Shown: positions 45,201 to 57,624, numbered from the stretch's first letter. The stretch: 64,000 nt of DNA from Stenopsyche tienmushanensis (GCA_008973525.1 WACJ01000075.1:434001-498000); one strand, 5' to 3'. The notes: generated by a model from the sequence alone, not told the origin. A program made the numbers and translations.

Positions 45201-48200
45201 AATAAATAATGATCGGTGCTCATGGAAGTAATATGGAGGAGTCGGTACAATCTATCGTCGAATGTCGACAGTCTGGTATTAAATTTTTATCCGGCGTCGA
45301 AATTTTACTACTTTATTGGGCCATTAAACCTTTCTTTTTGTTACCTCCGAATTTCGAATTTGATTCTCGTTTAGGCTGTCAAATAAAGCATCGATATTGA
45401 CAGTTTTATTAATCTGCTACCTTGAGGGGCTATCGATCAATGAGCGTTGCTTACACGTGTACCTTTTCATTAAGATGAAACGAATTTTCATCGTTAAAAC
45501 TTTGGAAAAGACTTGGAAATATTTTTTTAATTAAGGACTATACTTTGAATTAATTTTTTCCTCATACTCTATGTATTGAACAAACGAGACAAATCTGTAT
45601 CTGGCTTCTTCAAATAAATATGTTGACTTAAATTAGGGGAATTTCGAAAAATGGAATATAATTCATATTATTCATGAAAGATTTTCTATAAGAAAGCATT
45701 TAATTGTATTCTCCGCACTTAAACTTTTTATTCAGTTTATTAGATCCAAATTATGAGCTAAGTGGGTCCTCGCATTCTCACGTTCTCTTACTTGCTCCAA
45801 ATTTTTGATGGGTTTTCATAGCCTAAATATAATTGTATTTATTTAGTTTCTTATATAAATAAAGTACAAATATCAAATACGGGTCGAATTTGATCCTTTT
45901 CGGTATGCAAGGGTTAAAAGCTACTGATCGATATTATGACAAGAATTAGAACTTACAGAATGTAAATTCAAATATTTATTCAGGTCTAGTAGCTGATATA
46001 TGTGGATGAATATTCAATGAGATCAATCGATGGAAAAACTTTTAGTTCTGAAGTAAGGTTGCAAAACATTAAGGATTAATGGCAAAGTATGTTGGGAATT
46101 GAAAACTTTTCAAAGGGCTATGAATACCTGGAATATCGAAACATGAATATAAAGACTTTTATTAAAATTTATAACTTTGACAGTGTATTATTAAGCAGGT
46201 CAAACGGCATGATGTAGGGATGAAAAACATTATAGCATGATAAATGAGATTAATTTGATGGAAACGATTTGGATTGGATTTTGTCTTGCGATGCCAATAT
46301 TTGATTTGGGATATTATTTGAATAAGGCATAATTAGTTTGGTATTATGAATTAATTCTTGGACTATTATTTTAATGAACGGAGTTCAAACCTAAGCTGCT
46401 TGAATGGAAGGTATTGATTAAATTCCATATAAAATATCACATTCCCATATTAATTTCCTTCATCCCTAAAGCTTCATCCGATGGATACAGAATAAGACTG
46501 AATTACATTATAAATCAATATATGAAGAATGGTTATAAATGCCATTTTAACAATGATTATCGTGTAAAGATGACATTGAACTCTTATATAAAATGGCTTT
46601 AAAATTGTACAATAATATTCTGTCTTTTTCGCATTAAAATGTCGCAAAAATGAAGATTTTTAATCTTATTTATTTGTTCAAAATGAATACATATTTTTGA
46701 GGTTTTCTTGGGTTCAATTTCTTTAACAAGCTATTGATTCTCGTATAAAATATGTTCGTCCTGATGAATCTCGTTCGTTCTATAAAAGTCTTAAAAATAA
46801 TGATTACACGCTATGTTTTCTTCCACATAATACATTTTCTATTACTTGTTTTGGTAAACAATTATAGCATCGTTTGGATGTACAAACATTTCAAATCAAA
46901 CAAGCCATTAGTGAAGCCTTCTTCTTTTTGTTTGTACTACAGTTTTTCAGTTCAATCATTCGCGAATAAAATACATCACCCAAAGAGCAACGCAATAAAT
47001 CCAGATTTCCATGCGAAATTCTCAATTGTATCCATTGTGTGCTTAGAATTTTAATGGAGACCTTTTTTTTAAAAAAGGGCTGCAACAATAAATATTTAAA
47101 AGGTCAGAATTAAAACGCAAAAAACTTAGGCAGCCCGGAAGGATAAAATTGCCTTCAGCTTAAGTGATCTCGTGAAATAGGTCAGGAATAAATCTCATCA
47201 ATTCTACTCTAAAACACTGTAGAAACTGAGGCGTATCTCAACAAGTTCGATGCAAATTATACCCATTCCAGTCGACATTATAGAGCTTCAGTTTCAATCG
47301 CTGTGTTTATATATATATGTGGAAGAGCTACAAGAAGCATGAAGATTGGAAAGAGGAAATGAAAAATAACCGGAAGCAAAATTCCATAATTTCTAATGGA
47401 AATAGCACGCGTGGCTTACTTTTCTCTCCGATTTATGTATTTGTGCGGAATCTCTTCTCCACTGTAGATTTATTTGTTTTCCTCATATAATTCAAGCAAT
47501 CGTATTTGCGAAAGTAACGAAAAAAACCACGCTGTATATATATCACCCGAAAGTGACTATATAAAACGACATCAAATTACGAGGGACTAACCCATAATTA
47601 TCCAACCAAACCCGAATTCCTCCCCAAATACAGAGCATTACACCACCTCATTACTTTAATAATACACAAAATATAACAAAAGTTTACATCACCGACCCAA
47701 ATTTAAATTTATTTGATATGAGGCACACATACATGACAATCCTGCGAAACAAACCTCTGCCTTATCTGAATGTCTTTGTTAAAAAAAAAAGTCTTCCACC
47801 TGTCATGCAAAGACATTTTCTGTTCTCATAAAGAACTTTATGGTCGGGAAGAGTTTCACTGTATGAATGTGGATGTATAGTACGATTCCTTTTAACATTT
47901 GGATGATTGTCTTTTGACGATTTTTAAAGAAAATGTATCCATTTGGCTATTTATTTTTATTCTTAAAATACATCATCAAACGTAGTCGATAACCAAAGAA
48001 AATTTTCTTAATGATGATATTAGTGAAAAATACCACAATATAAAGCTTTATTAAACAATATTTAATGATCTATTTTTTGCAAAAAATTTGAAAAAAAATT
48101 GCTTATCACTGAATTTTAAAAATAAATTTTGAAGATTATGAAGATTTATCTCAAATTTTAAGCTTTTTACAATTAAAGGGACCATTTCTTCAACATTAAA

Positions 48201-48555
48201 ATGTTTAAACCTTTTTATAGATTTAGTGAGTTTTTTGCATCTATTATCTTTTTTTTTTCAGCATGTGCTCAAGATAGGTTAATACATTCATATAAATAGA
48301 TTTTATTGCTTTCTTCAATCTATTGGTGAAAATTCTTTATTGCATGAGAATGGCAGTCCGCCAAGAATATAGCTTTTTATTGCCCCCCCCCCCCCTTCGA
48401 ATTGTCGAAAAATCTTAAGCACCTTTCTCAAATATTGATTTTCAAAAAGAAGAACAACGTATAAATATCACGAATTTGATTTCACGCCAAGAAAATCGTC
48501 TATTGGTCACACAATCGATACAAGTTGGATAACATAAATATTACTCAAGATAGAA
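42215..48555. other. Long AT-rich interval, no gene seen
   Basis: No family likeness in any frame. It includes homopolymer C tracts at about 44297-44308 and 48374-48387, and a TTAACCC-type motif in reverse at about 45888-45896 (GCAAGGGTTAA) that could be one end of a piggyBac-type MITE. Frames of up to 100 codons (for example 46752-47054) are AT-driven and not supported as genes. Confidence 0.45.
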
Positions 48556-48558
48556 ATT

Positions 48559-49376
48559 TAACCTGTATGGCAGGATGATCGCGTATTTGCGAGCGAATTC
48601 CAGTGATTCATAAAGAGCACTCTTGTACATTGAGCTCGAAGAGAGACAAATACGGATAAAATGTAACGCAGTTCGGTAATTGTGCATGGAAGACAAAGAC
48701 GGAGAGCTTCCTGCGTACATGGAACGATTGTATACATGGTTAACCCAAATTTATCGACTAATAATGATGTGTGAATGATATAAATAATCGATTTTAAGTG
48801 TATTTTTTATGTTTACTTGAAGAAATGACTGAATATTTTGTGCTATCGACAGTGTTAATTTATTCAACTCGTTCGTCTCTGCGTTCACCAAATATGCGCG
48901 TCTTCGTAGTCCGAATCTCCGAAAAGTGAATCCAGCGTCTCGTTGTTACGTATTTCTATAACGACTTGCAAATGTTAACTTTACGAACGTCTTTCTAAAA
49001 TGTCTTCCAAACAACAACTATCAAAATATCCTTCTAAATTTGCATTCTATTTTTTTTTTATTAATTTGATTAATAACAAAGTCAAATTTATCGATTTAAG
49101 ATAAAATAACACCTTAAAGAAGATGTCCCATACGATCCCATGCGTTATAATATCGCATCGCTATTCCTTCTGTTTACGCTCCGAATATCAAAATTGGGCT
49201 CAGTGAGAAACAACACCGATTCACATTGGGCGACGAGAGTGTTAAATCCAAGCTTCATACGCACTGCTGCGGTCTTGACATATAACTGGATATGTACGAA
49301 TGATAAGTGGCGGACAAACAAATATAGCATCTAAGACTATGAAGATTTTACATTAGCTCACTACTCAAAGGGTTAA
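48559..49376 (+). mobile_element. RA family, full-length copy 4, TTAA-flanked
   Basis: Bounded by TTAA at 48559-48562 (TTAACCTGTATGGCAGG) and 49373-49376 (CTACTCAAAGGGTTAA). TTAA target duplication with CC-beginning ends points to a non-autonomous piggyBac-type element, although the inverted match of the ends (CCTGTATG against CCCTTTGAG) is weak. The interior of about 810 bp holds the blocks found in all other copies. The 64-codon frame at 49140-49334 is part of the repeat, not a gene. Confidence 0.7.
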
Positions 49377-49379
49377 TAT

Positions 49380-51285
49380 TAAGTAGTGTTTGATACTAAA
49401 AATTCTATATATTATCTAAACATAGATATTAATACATCATTAACGTATCAAGCAATGTTTCATAGATGATTCATAGAAAGTCAGTAAGTATAATAAACAA
49501 TTTGTAAAAAAAATGTTTATCTGTAGAGAAATAAAGACTTACATAACGCTCGTTATAACCGATTTAGATAACATTTTCAAGCGAAATTTAATTCAAAACA
49601 ATGTATCATAAAAGTTCATTTACAAAGATGCTTATATGAACGACATCCTGAGATTTTTACGAGACCGCCATAAAATGGCATCCTTGTAACAGTCGACCGA
49701 CATCGTATGAGTTGTATCATTTTCAAAGTGATCAAATTGTATGCATCCATAAAATATTCATATTTACGATCGGGCTATGAAATCATGTCCAATTTGATAT
49801 TGTTCATTTGGTATTAAAAAATATGCCCTCTATGAGTATCTATAAATCGTTTAAAGTCGTAAGCCTTACATTTGTTCTCAAAATACACACTACCGAAGAA
49901 ATTGATTTTATCTTTGTAGGGATTACATCAGTAAAACAACCAATCCTTTATCGTAGCCGATATTTCCTGTCTTAGCTGAAAGCCTCTGCTACAGGATGTA
50001 GGAGCATTCTGAGTGGATGTGACAAAACCCAAAAAAAAAAGGGATACCATCGAAAAAGCATTTTATATTTAGGACGATATTCGCTTTTAAATTTGTGTTT
50101 CGCGCAAAGAGGGTGTATTTTTTTAAAAGCATTCTTAAGTGCTTTTAATTTAAGCTCCTCGCAAATAATGGATATTATTTGCCAATTTTACGACTTCATA
50201 TAAATGTCGCTTTCATCACCCCTTTTTTTGTGTTCCGGCTTAATTTTGTCGAATATAATGCTATATATTTTAGTATCAATAAAAATCGTTACTTGGCATG
50301 ATTGTCGCTACAAATTGATACTTGATTATTTTCTTTGTGATGGTGGCGAAAAGTTTTTTTTTACGAGCGAAGGATGATGTTACTTATCTTGTACACAATA
50401 CAGCCACTTAGGACTTCATGTGCTTACAACAGTTTTAATTTTGTTGACATTTCATTATCACGTGAAAATGTCCCTTGGCACCTCGAGAGCCTTCAAAGCT
50501 ACTCCCACAAAATTCGCAGAGATTACGACTTTCAGTCCTAATGTAATTTGGTTTAATCTTACGCAAAAAAAATTGCCGTTCCACCCAATCCTTATAAATT
50601 GCGCAATTTGTTGAAATATCATTGAGCAATTATTTAGTGGATTATTTTAATTATTTTCGCGTTTATTTACGCAGGGCTTGTGGCCTTGTTCGTACGGAAA
50701 ACTTTTGATGAAAGCCAACGTTTTAATTCGGAAAGTTTCTCCGACATGTAACATTCGTTATCCTCTGTGTTCCTCAAAAACACGATTAAAAGTTTGGGGG
50801 ATTTATTTTCGTATCACTTTCGATATTCGGCAGTTTAAATTTTATTGTCCTGTCAAGGGAATTTTTTGCAAACATTTGATATCCTATACCATGAATATTT
50901 AAGTTGAAAATTTAAATTGCTTTATCTTAGATCCTGCCTCAAACTTTACTCCAGAGTAATATACTCCCAAAACTTTTTAGATCTTCATAGAAAAACTCTT
51001 ATTCGACTCTGGATTTCTCCCCAACTTACTCACTGTAATATATATAGAACAATAATTTTAAAAGAACTAGCACAAGTCTTCTTTGAAAAACTTACCTTAG
51101 TCATCAAAGACAACCACAAAAACTTTTTAACTTTAATCTATTTTATCTTTATTAAAATTTAATTTAAGCTCCACAAATGTATGTCTGTAATATATAAAAA
51201 ATCCATCATTTAGTCCTTTCTTTATCTCTTATATTAGAATTATGCAAATTCATATTTATACAAAATAAAAGCATCCAATTTTATA
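49380..51285. other. No gene seen
   Basis: AT-rich without repeat matches. The section 50420-50900 is more GC-balanced and non-repetitive in the window, with overlapping frames on both strands that show no family likeness. Confidence 0.4.
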
Positions 51286-51287
51286 AT

Positions 51288-51650
51288 ATACTAGCGAATA
51301 CCCGGTATGCGCTGCAATACCATGCGTCCTCGCAGTCCAAACTTCATTTCACCAAACCAATATGCGCTAACATGGTGCATCCATACAATATTTTTACTAT
51401 GCTTGTGTTATTCCCGCAAGCGTAAACAGTAAGTTGACAAAGTTTTATCGCAATCGGATGAATGGTATGGAAGCGCATTAAATACGGACAAACAGAGATT
51501 ATTATTTATATATTAGAAGGATACACCTATGTTACTCGCGCAATCTTTAGCAATAATTGGACGAAGTTTTATTGCAATCTGATGAACGGTATGGCAGCGC
51601 ATTACGTACGAACAAACAGAGACTATTTTTATACATCAAATTTGAAGGCA
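51288..51650 (+). repeat. Dispersed repeat family T with two tandem units
   Basis: Starts ACTAGCGAATACCCGG (51290s) and matches the reverse complement of 57424-57618 through CCTCGCAGTCCAAACTTCAT and ATATGCGCTAACATGGTGCA. It then contains two units offset by about 124 bp: GACAAAGTTTTATCGCAATC at 51436 and GACGAAGTTTTATTGCAATC at 51560, each followed by GAA(T/C)GGTATGG and ACAAACAGAGA. The ACTAG...GGACAAACAGA layout resembles the abundant Lep1/mini-Helitron-like repeats of insects, but a Helitron 3' hairpin and CTRR end were not confirmed. Confidence 0.6.
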
Positions 51651-51654
51651 TTTA

Positions 51655-52790
51655 TTTACATAGTGTGGCAGGGAAACTTCTCAGTTTCAAATAAGTTTCT
51701 CTGGCGTATCCTGTCCAATGCCAAAATTAAGACTTAAAATAATATTTTTTTATTGTTATATTATTGAATACATCATGTTAATGTAAATTTATATTTAATA
51801 CGCTTACGTTAAAATAAAATTTCATCAATTTTCGCACAATAGTAAAGAGTTTGACCTGTCAGCGAGTTTTCCAGGTGTCCTATTTTGGACTTGGATGTCT
51901 TATTTTTATGACATTCATTTTTCAAATAGGAATGAAAACGTCCGCTTGTCTTCTTTGAGTTCAGCTCTGTATATACAAAATAAATATAGAATGCCGTATT
52001 AAATACCGACTTACACATATTCTGAAGATAGAACCTTTAACAAAATAAATTTGATTAAGTTTAGATAAGTATTTTTATGCTTATAATTAAAATGGATATT
52101 TTAGGGATGGGAATGAGCTTATATGTATATCAGCCGTCGCCCGCATCAACTATCTATTCAGCGTGATTCTTTCGTTACTTTTGGATATGCACGCAACGCA
52201 ACGCGTTTAAAAAAATAATCAATACAATTCATCGTTATTATAAAATATTCTCTCAACACACAATTCATTCATCATTATAAAATTAAATTTATACATGTAA
52301 TTTGTTTGTGAGTATTTGTACTGTAATTGGGATGATTTCCATTTGTAAAGTCTGAGTGCATCCTTGAAGAGTACAGCCACTTGAAAATTGTTCCCTTGAA
52401 TTCTATTCACTGTTATTATGAACGTCCTCGTTATAGAAGTCGACTTTATCAAGTGTTATTAAAACGAGTTTTTGAATAGTGAATAGACAATCTATTCATA
52501 TTTGCTTCGTCATTATTTTTTATAAATTAATAAGTATGAGTTTATTTTAAAAACTAGATTGATTCGGAATATTCGATGTATTTGCCCCACATTTTTAATG
52601 AATCGGGCGCAAACATATTTAAATGCGCGCGCATCCAAATTTCAACCAAAAGGCGCATTAATACATTTCAGATGGGGATTTTTCGAATATTTGACCGGTC
52701 AACATCTCATTTATTTTTCACTCTGAAAAAATATTTAAGTATATTTTTCAATTTTTTAACTAATATTTAGGGGTCGCCATCAAGGTTTGG
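51655..52790. other. AT-rich interval, no gene seen
   Basis: No coding or repeat evidence. Small frames at 51809-52018 and 52219-52452 show no family likeness. Confidence 0.5.
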
Positions 52791-52794
52791 ATTG

Positions 52795-53376
52795 TAATTA
52801 ACTCGTTCGTCGCTGCGTCCACCGTATATGGAGGACGGGCGCTCTCCCGCACGGGCCCCGTCGCGCAGTTTCAGTGGACGTTTTTTTCTCCGTTAAAAAT
52901 ATGATTTAACAAATTATTTCATTTCTATTTATTGATCGGTGATGGTGATTTTAGAAAATTAGGACAGTTTTTTTCGTTTCCAGGCAATCAAAAATTTGTC
53001 AGTTAATCAAGCAGTCTCCGAACAGCGAATCCAGCGTCTCACTGTTACGTATTTTTATAACGATTTATAAATGTCAGCTTTACGAACGTCTTTCAGATGA
53101 CAACTGACAAATATCTTTCGAGATCGACCTCTAAACTTACATTCCTACCCTTGTCTTTTCACACTTGCTTATCTTCACTTTGTTTATTGTTAATTTGACC
53201 AATGACAGAGTCAAGCTTATCGATCTAAGACTTAAAAAAAAAGCGCCTGAGAGAAGATATCCCGTACGATCCCGTGCGTATAATATCGCATTGCTATTCC
53301 TACTGTTTACGCTCCGATTATCGAATTTGGGCTCAGTGAGAACTAATGCCGATTCACGTTGGGCGACGAGTATGTT
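52795..53376 (+). repeat. RA family copy 5 (partial)
   Basis: Begins with the AACTCGTTCGTC and GTCCACC block, continues with GCGAATCCAGCGTCTCACTG, ACACTTGCTTATCTTCACTT, ATCCCGTGCG and TAATATCGCATTGCTATTCC, and stops at the internal GTTAAA near 53373. It carries a GC-rich stretch (CGGGCGCTCTCCCGCACGGG, 52836-52855) missing from copy 4. It abuts the minus-strand pseudogene at 53.44 kb. Apparent frames of 103 codons on both strands are repeat shadows. Confidence 0.65.
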
Positions 53377-53439
53377 AAACGGCTGTATTAATAATTTATT
53401 AATATGCAACTCAGCAATATCATTTACTACTCTCATAGA

Positions 53440-54375
53440 ATGGATCATTTTCTTTGCAGCCTCAAAATCAGAGTAATTCTTCCAAGATCAACATCTTTAT
53501 TCAAAAACTCTGATGAGATACCCAGTATCTGGAAAAATCGCAGAGTTGCTAGTCACAAAGTCTTCTATGCTTTTATCAATGATGTGTTTGACATCAATAC
53601 TTTTTCTATCAATCTTAAACTGAAAATTCGTCATCAAAAAATGCAAAAAACACCAACTCTTCCGACAAATACCATAAATGGTCTAGTATTTCTCTCATGA
53701 CGATTTTGGCCATTGTTTAGTTTTTATTTACAAAGGATGAAAGGTCTTTTAATTATTGTAAGTTATTTGTCGGCGCTGAATATCCGACAAGGGCTTGAAG
53801 CCAATATTTTATGTATATTATTACTGTGAAAATGTTCATCTATATCATACATTGCTTCATCTTCCTTTCTCTTTAGTTTAAACTGATGTTTAAATAGTAC
53901 AAGCAACACATAGCTTAAGCCATCCATCTAGCACAGTGAAGACCAATAAGCCTCCCAAGTGAAAGTCTTTTTTCAGATTTTTTTCCAAATAAATGATGGA
54001 AAGATTCAGCAACTCTTTATAGTCATCTCGAGGTTGATATACTTGAATTTGTTTTGGAGCAAAATAAATCCTATCTGCAGTAAAATTTTCTATAATTTTT
54101 AAGGATGTGGTATTATATATTAAGGTTTCATAATCACTTTGATCAATTTTGTCCCAGTTCTTCTTAAACCTTTTAAACAATTGGATATCAGGACCACTAA
54201 ACAGTTCGAGCGATTGACTCACTACAGCTTCTAACATAATTACCATTATATGACGGTGACAAGTCAGGCAAAATATATCTTTATACATTTTCTACCCCAG
54301 AAGAACACAAGCTTCATTTTTAAACCGGTTTTTACAGCTGTAGTGCCAGAACATAAACGTAATACTTCACCAATA
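53440..54375 (-). pseudogene. Broken insect repeat-encoded protein of unknown function
   Basis: The 132-codon frame (54288-53890) reads LTCHRHIMVIMLEAV, SGPDIQLFKRFKKNWDKIDQ and YQPRDDYKELLNLSIIYLEK, a pattern I know from multi-copy uncharacterised proteins of insects, Hydra and other animals. Upstream, in-frame fragments (KNEACVLLG) extend it to about 54375. Downstream a frameshift near 53950 leads to LHCARWMA, a stop, and later fragments (LSEELVFFAFFDDEFS near 53650) down to about 53440. The RNase H-like appearance suggests a transposon origin, but the superfamily is not settled. Confidence 0.6.
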
Positions 54376-54379
54376 GAAG

Positions 54380-55770
54380 GTAACTTTGAGTGATGCAGAT
54401 TTGGTGATAAGCCAAATATTGGTTTAATTTCTAGTTAATATTATAAATTCCCGCCACTGCTTGTGGATGTCATGATAAGTGCACTGCAATACGTATAATT
54501 GCAGTGCGGGGTTAAACCTCAATGCGTATCCGCAGGAAAGAATTATGAATAGGGAAGGGTTGACTGTGAAGTAGTGAATCTTGTTGTATGCTATTCCATT
54601 TAAAAATACAGTAATGAACATAACAGAATCAATAAGCCGGATTCATAGTTAAGTGGCCATACAACGTTTCAATTAAAAAAGAACACGTATTCATTTTTAG
54701 GGGAGAAAATCATATGACGGGGTGATCACTCATTTTTTTAAAGTAAAAAAATAAAAACCACCCTAATGAAAACTCTAATGCATAAAGATGATATATCTCT
54801 TATTATAGTCTTGTTATGAAGGGAAATTTAAGTCTTCTATTCAGAGGTCGGACAATGCTTTCTTCTTGTTAGCAAAAACAATCCATATCCGCAACCGGAG
54901 ATCATTTTACAGAATGCGGTGAATTTCCACCGTACGTGACCGCATTTCGCTCCGCCAGATGAAAGTACATTTTCATCTCTGGAAAATCCATCGCGATATA
55001 TTATAAAAGCTTCATTCAATGGCGATCAAAGCAAGCTGAAATTTATTCGGGAAATGCACAGGTCCTCGCATAAAGCGGCACGTCCTTCTATTATCACACT
55101 ACTTGCTTTCCTAGGATGACGTGAGAATTTGTAGTCCTGAAACGACCGGGTACTTCGCGTATATCCTTGGCGACAAAGTTGCGAGATCATAAAACGACGC
55201 CGTCTCGTATTTCGTAATTGAGCAATCATTTTGCAAATTTAAACATCCCTCGGTTTAGAGTCTTCTCGCAGAGACTAAAAACGCAATACAGCTTTATGGC
55301 GTCGTTCTTCTTCTCCAATGTTGGAAGGCGTTGATCGTAAACGAGCAATTTGTGTGACGATTCGAACTTTGTTCATGGTGACAAGCTATTTTTATCCTAG
55401 ATTGAACACTTTATATCTCCAACTGAAGAGCTCTTAATACATTTTTTGCACGAAAAAATCGAATTGCCCAATTTGTCGTCTATGTGTCAAATCCGAAATA
55501 ATCAAATCCGAATTTGAAATAAAGTGAACATTCACTTTCAGTTATAGTTCTCTTGTTCTAACTCATATTGTAAATACAACCAATCAGTTAATAAAATTTA
55601 ACACGTGACAAAGCAATTCATATTTTCACATTAACATCAAAGGCAAATAATTCATACATAATTGAATATTAAGTAAACAGGGAATTGTCTAAAATACGCT
55701 ATCCGAGTAATAAATATTGTCAAGAATTAATAAAGCATAATTATTATGTGGCCCACAGCTTAGTATTAAG
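54380..55770. other. No gene seen
   Basis: The section 54835-55330 is GC-balanced and does not recur in the window. Frames on the minus strand (54837-55019 and 55026-55229) lack family likeness. It may be unique regulatory or untranslated sequence; nothing stronger can be said. Confidence 0.4.
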
Positions 55771-55774
55771 TTAG

Positions 55775-55843
55775 CCAAACCATCGGGGAGTCCTCCCGAA
55801 GGAGTTTTATTACTAATGTGTTATGTACTCCCAGCGGTTTGGC
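55775..55843. other. GC-rich 69-base hairpin of unknown nature
   Basis: GCCAAACCATCGGGGAGT (55775-55792) pairs with ACTCCCAGCGGTTTGGC (55827-55843): 8 bp, a small internal loop, then 6 bp. A 34-base apical region holds a CTCC-CGAA-GGAG mini-stem. It stands out in AT-rich DNA. It could be a structured RNA, a precursor-like hairpin, or a remnant of MITE termini; no tRNA or other known RNA signature was found. Confidence 0.45.
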
Positions 55844-56039
55844 CCGAATGCCTACCCCACTTGAATTGCGATGAGAGCTTCCCTTCATATAAATTGATAT
55901 TATTACAGTTTATCAAATTTATCAAAAATATGTTTATTGCAGATAAATTGAGATATAATATCATTAAAAGCATTGCAAAAAATGTATAATTATAAGGCCT
56001 TGTCGATATTAGCTATATTGATACTCCAAGCATCGCTGA

Positions 56040-56252
56040 TGGGAATCAGAGCTTTTTGTGCGACATGAATTTGCAGAAATCCCGGAATATTTAAATGTCA
56101 TTCCGAAGATTTGTCAGCAAACTTTAGAAGACGCTCCAAAGGGAGAAAATGGAAACGAAGATGGCGATGAAAAATATCAAATGTGCTATCTCTCAAACGA
56201 AGTGTCAAAGAGACTTAATTCAATTCGTGTGAATGAATATGTAACCGTATAA
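56040..56252 (+). CDS. Possible terminal exon, unknown protein
   Basis: Open from 56040 (after TGA 56037-56039) to TAA 56250-56252, reading WESELFVRHEFAEIPEYLNV, then ICQQTLEDAPKGENGNEDGD and YLSNEVSKRLNSIRVNEY. Amino-acid use is balanced, with an acidic patch, and unlike the Ile/Phe/Lys-dominated chance frames around it. Possible acceptors ending CAG lie at about 56049 and 56074. No repeat copy exists in the window, and the family is not recognised. It could be a host exon, a pseudogene or transposon-derived. Confidence 0.33.
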   Translation, partial: WESELFVRHEFAEIPEYLNVIPKICQQTLEDAPKGENGNEDGDEKYQMCYLSNEVSKRLNSIRVNEYVTV

Positions 56253-56959
56253 TATAACATGACATATTTATTTCTGAAGAAAAATAATTTCCTGTATCAT
56301 AAATCAAGGAAGGGAATATTAATATGATATTAATTCATCGTGTTTTATTATTGTCCATGATTCTGATTCCAGGAGAAATGTCACGTTCCATGTAATTGAA
56401 TATGGGCGACTAAAATAGGACTGGACACGAGCCTCACCAGTGCTCAAATTCACCCCTGTATTTACCTCACGAAATTTGCGAAATATATTCGATTACATAC
56501 ATATTATTTGTAAATTTGTAATTTATGATTCATATACACCCATGTGATATTTATCTATTATGGCAAAGATAACAAGAATTTATCCATTATTGCGTTAAAG
56601 ATATAACATCAAGCGCTTAAGTCTAAGAAAAACACATCAAATGTTGCATGTGATGTTTTACAATAATATATTAAATGTCTATAATGCCATTAAAACCATA
56701 CACAATATATGGGATAAAGTATTCATTATCAACATATGTCAGTGGTGATTTACAGGATGCTCTTGATCCTGGATGAATATGATGATAGATAGCTGAAATT
56801 ATTGAGTAATCATCATTGACACTTTTATCTTCACAATCAATATTCCAGGTACATTTAAAAAATATTAATTAAATGATCCTTAATTATCAAAAATTAACCT
56901 GTTAATCGAAAGCTGACGAAAAAATCAAATCATGTTGAAGTTTCTTATAATAAATATTA

Positions 56960-57155
56960 CATGTTTCCTACGCTACAACTTTGGCCACGTCTACCGAAGC
57001 TCTAACCACCTTATATCGAAAATGGATGACGTTTATTTAACAATAATTATTGTAAACTGCTTGTAGACAAAAAAGCAGCTTTGTAGATTACAATTTAATG
57101 CCGATACGTACTATTATTCAAATTACAAATACTGTTATTGATATCCGCAACGTTT
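56960..57155 (-). repeat. Dispersed repeat family P, copy 2
   Basis: Inverted partner of 33140-33330, with GATGACGTTTATTTAACAAT and TGCTTGTAGACAAAAAAGCA blocks. The two copies differ by several indels. Confidence 0.6.
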
Positions 57156-57423
57156 AAAGCTTGATAGAATGTAACAATCCTGATTTACGTTGTATAAACA
57201 CTGTTTGAAACAAAAAATTGCGTTGTAGAAATGAATGCAAAATTTTGGTTGCTACCTCTCTTTAGGGATATTGGAAAATTCTATAGTACTTCCTAGAAGG
57301 GGAATATTTAAATGAATTAATTCCTTCGTTCAGGTATTTCAAAAATAATTAATAATAAATTCATCTTATAAAAATAGCATAAGTTATCAAATTTGCATAT
57401 AATTGGTAATTGTCAAACATCTT

Positions 57424-57618
57424 ATTTGTATATTGTATCGATGCACCATGTTAGCGCATATTGGTCTGGTGAAATGAAGTTTGGGCTGCGAGGACATAAT
57501 CTTTTGGATCCCAACTCTTCGGCTCGCGCTACACGTGATTTGAAGCAATAAACCACGTACTGCGTTGATTTTCAAATAATTATTAAGCGCTAAACGCACG
57601 CCGGGTATTCGCTAGTAT
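57424..57618 (-). repeat. Dispersed repeat family T, copy 2
   Basis: The reverse complement starts ACTAGCGAATACCCGG at 57618 and shares the CCTCGCAGCCCAAACTTCAT and ATGCGCTAACATGGTGCATC blocks with 51290-51400. It has about 80 bp extra after the first block and lacks the tandem units of copy 1. Confidence 0.6.
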
Positions 57619-57624
57619 TACATA

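Noticed and set aside
46752..47088. 100-codon plus and 65-codon minus frames
   Set aside because: Dominated by Phe, Ile, Leu, Ser and Lys as expected by chance at this base composition.
20555..47215. Weak similarity between about 20560-20600 and 47180-47220 (AAATAGGTCAG, TCATCAATT)
   Set aside because: Only about 35 bp with mismatches and no extension; could be chance in AT-rich DNA.
44297..48387. Homopolymer C tracts as possible structured sites
   Set aside because: Simple poly-C runs without regular spacing; no G-quadruplex pattern.
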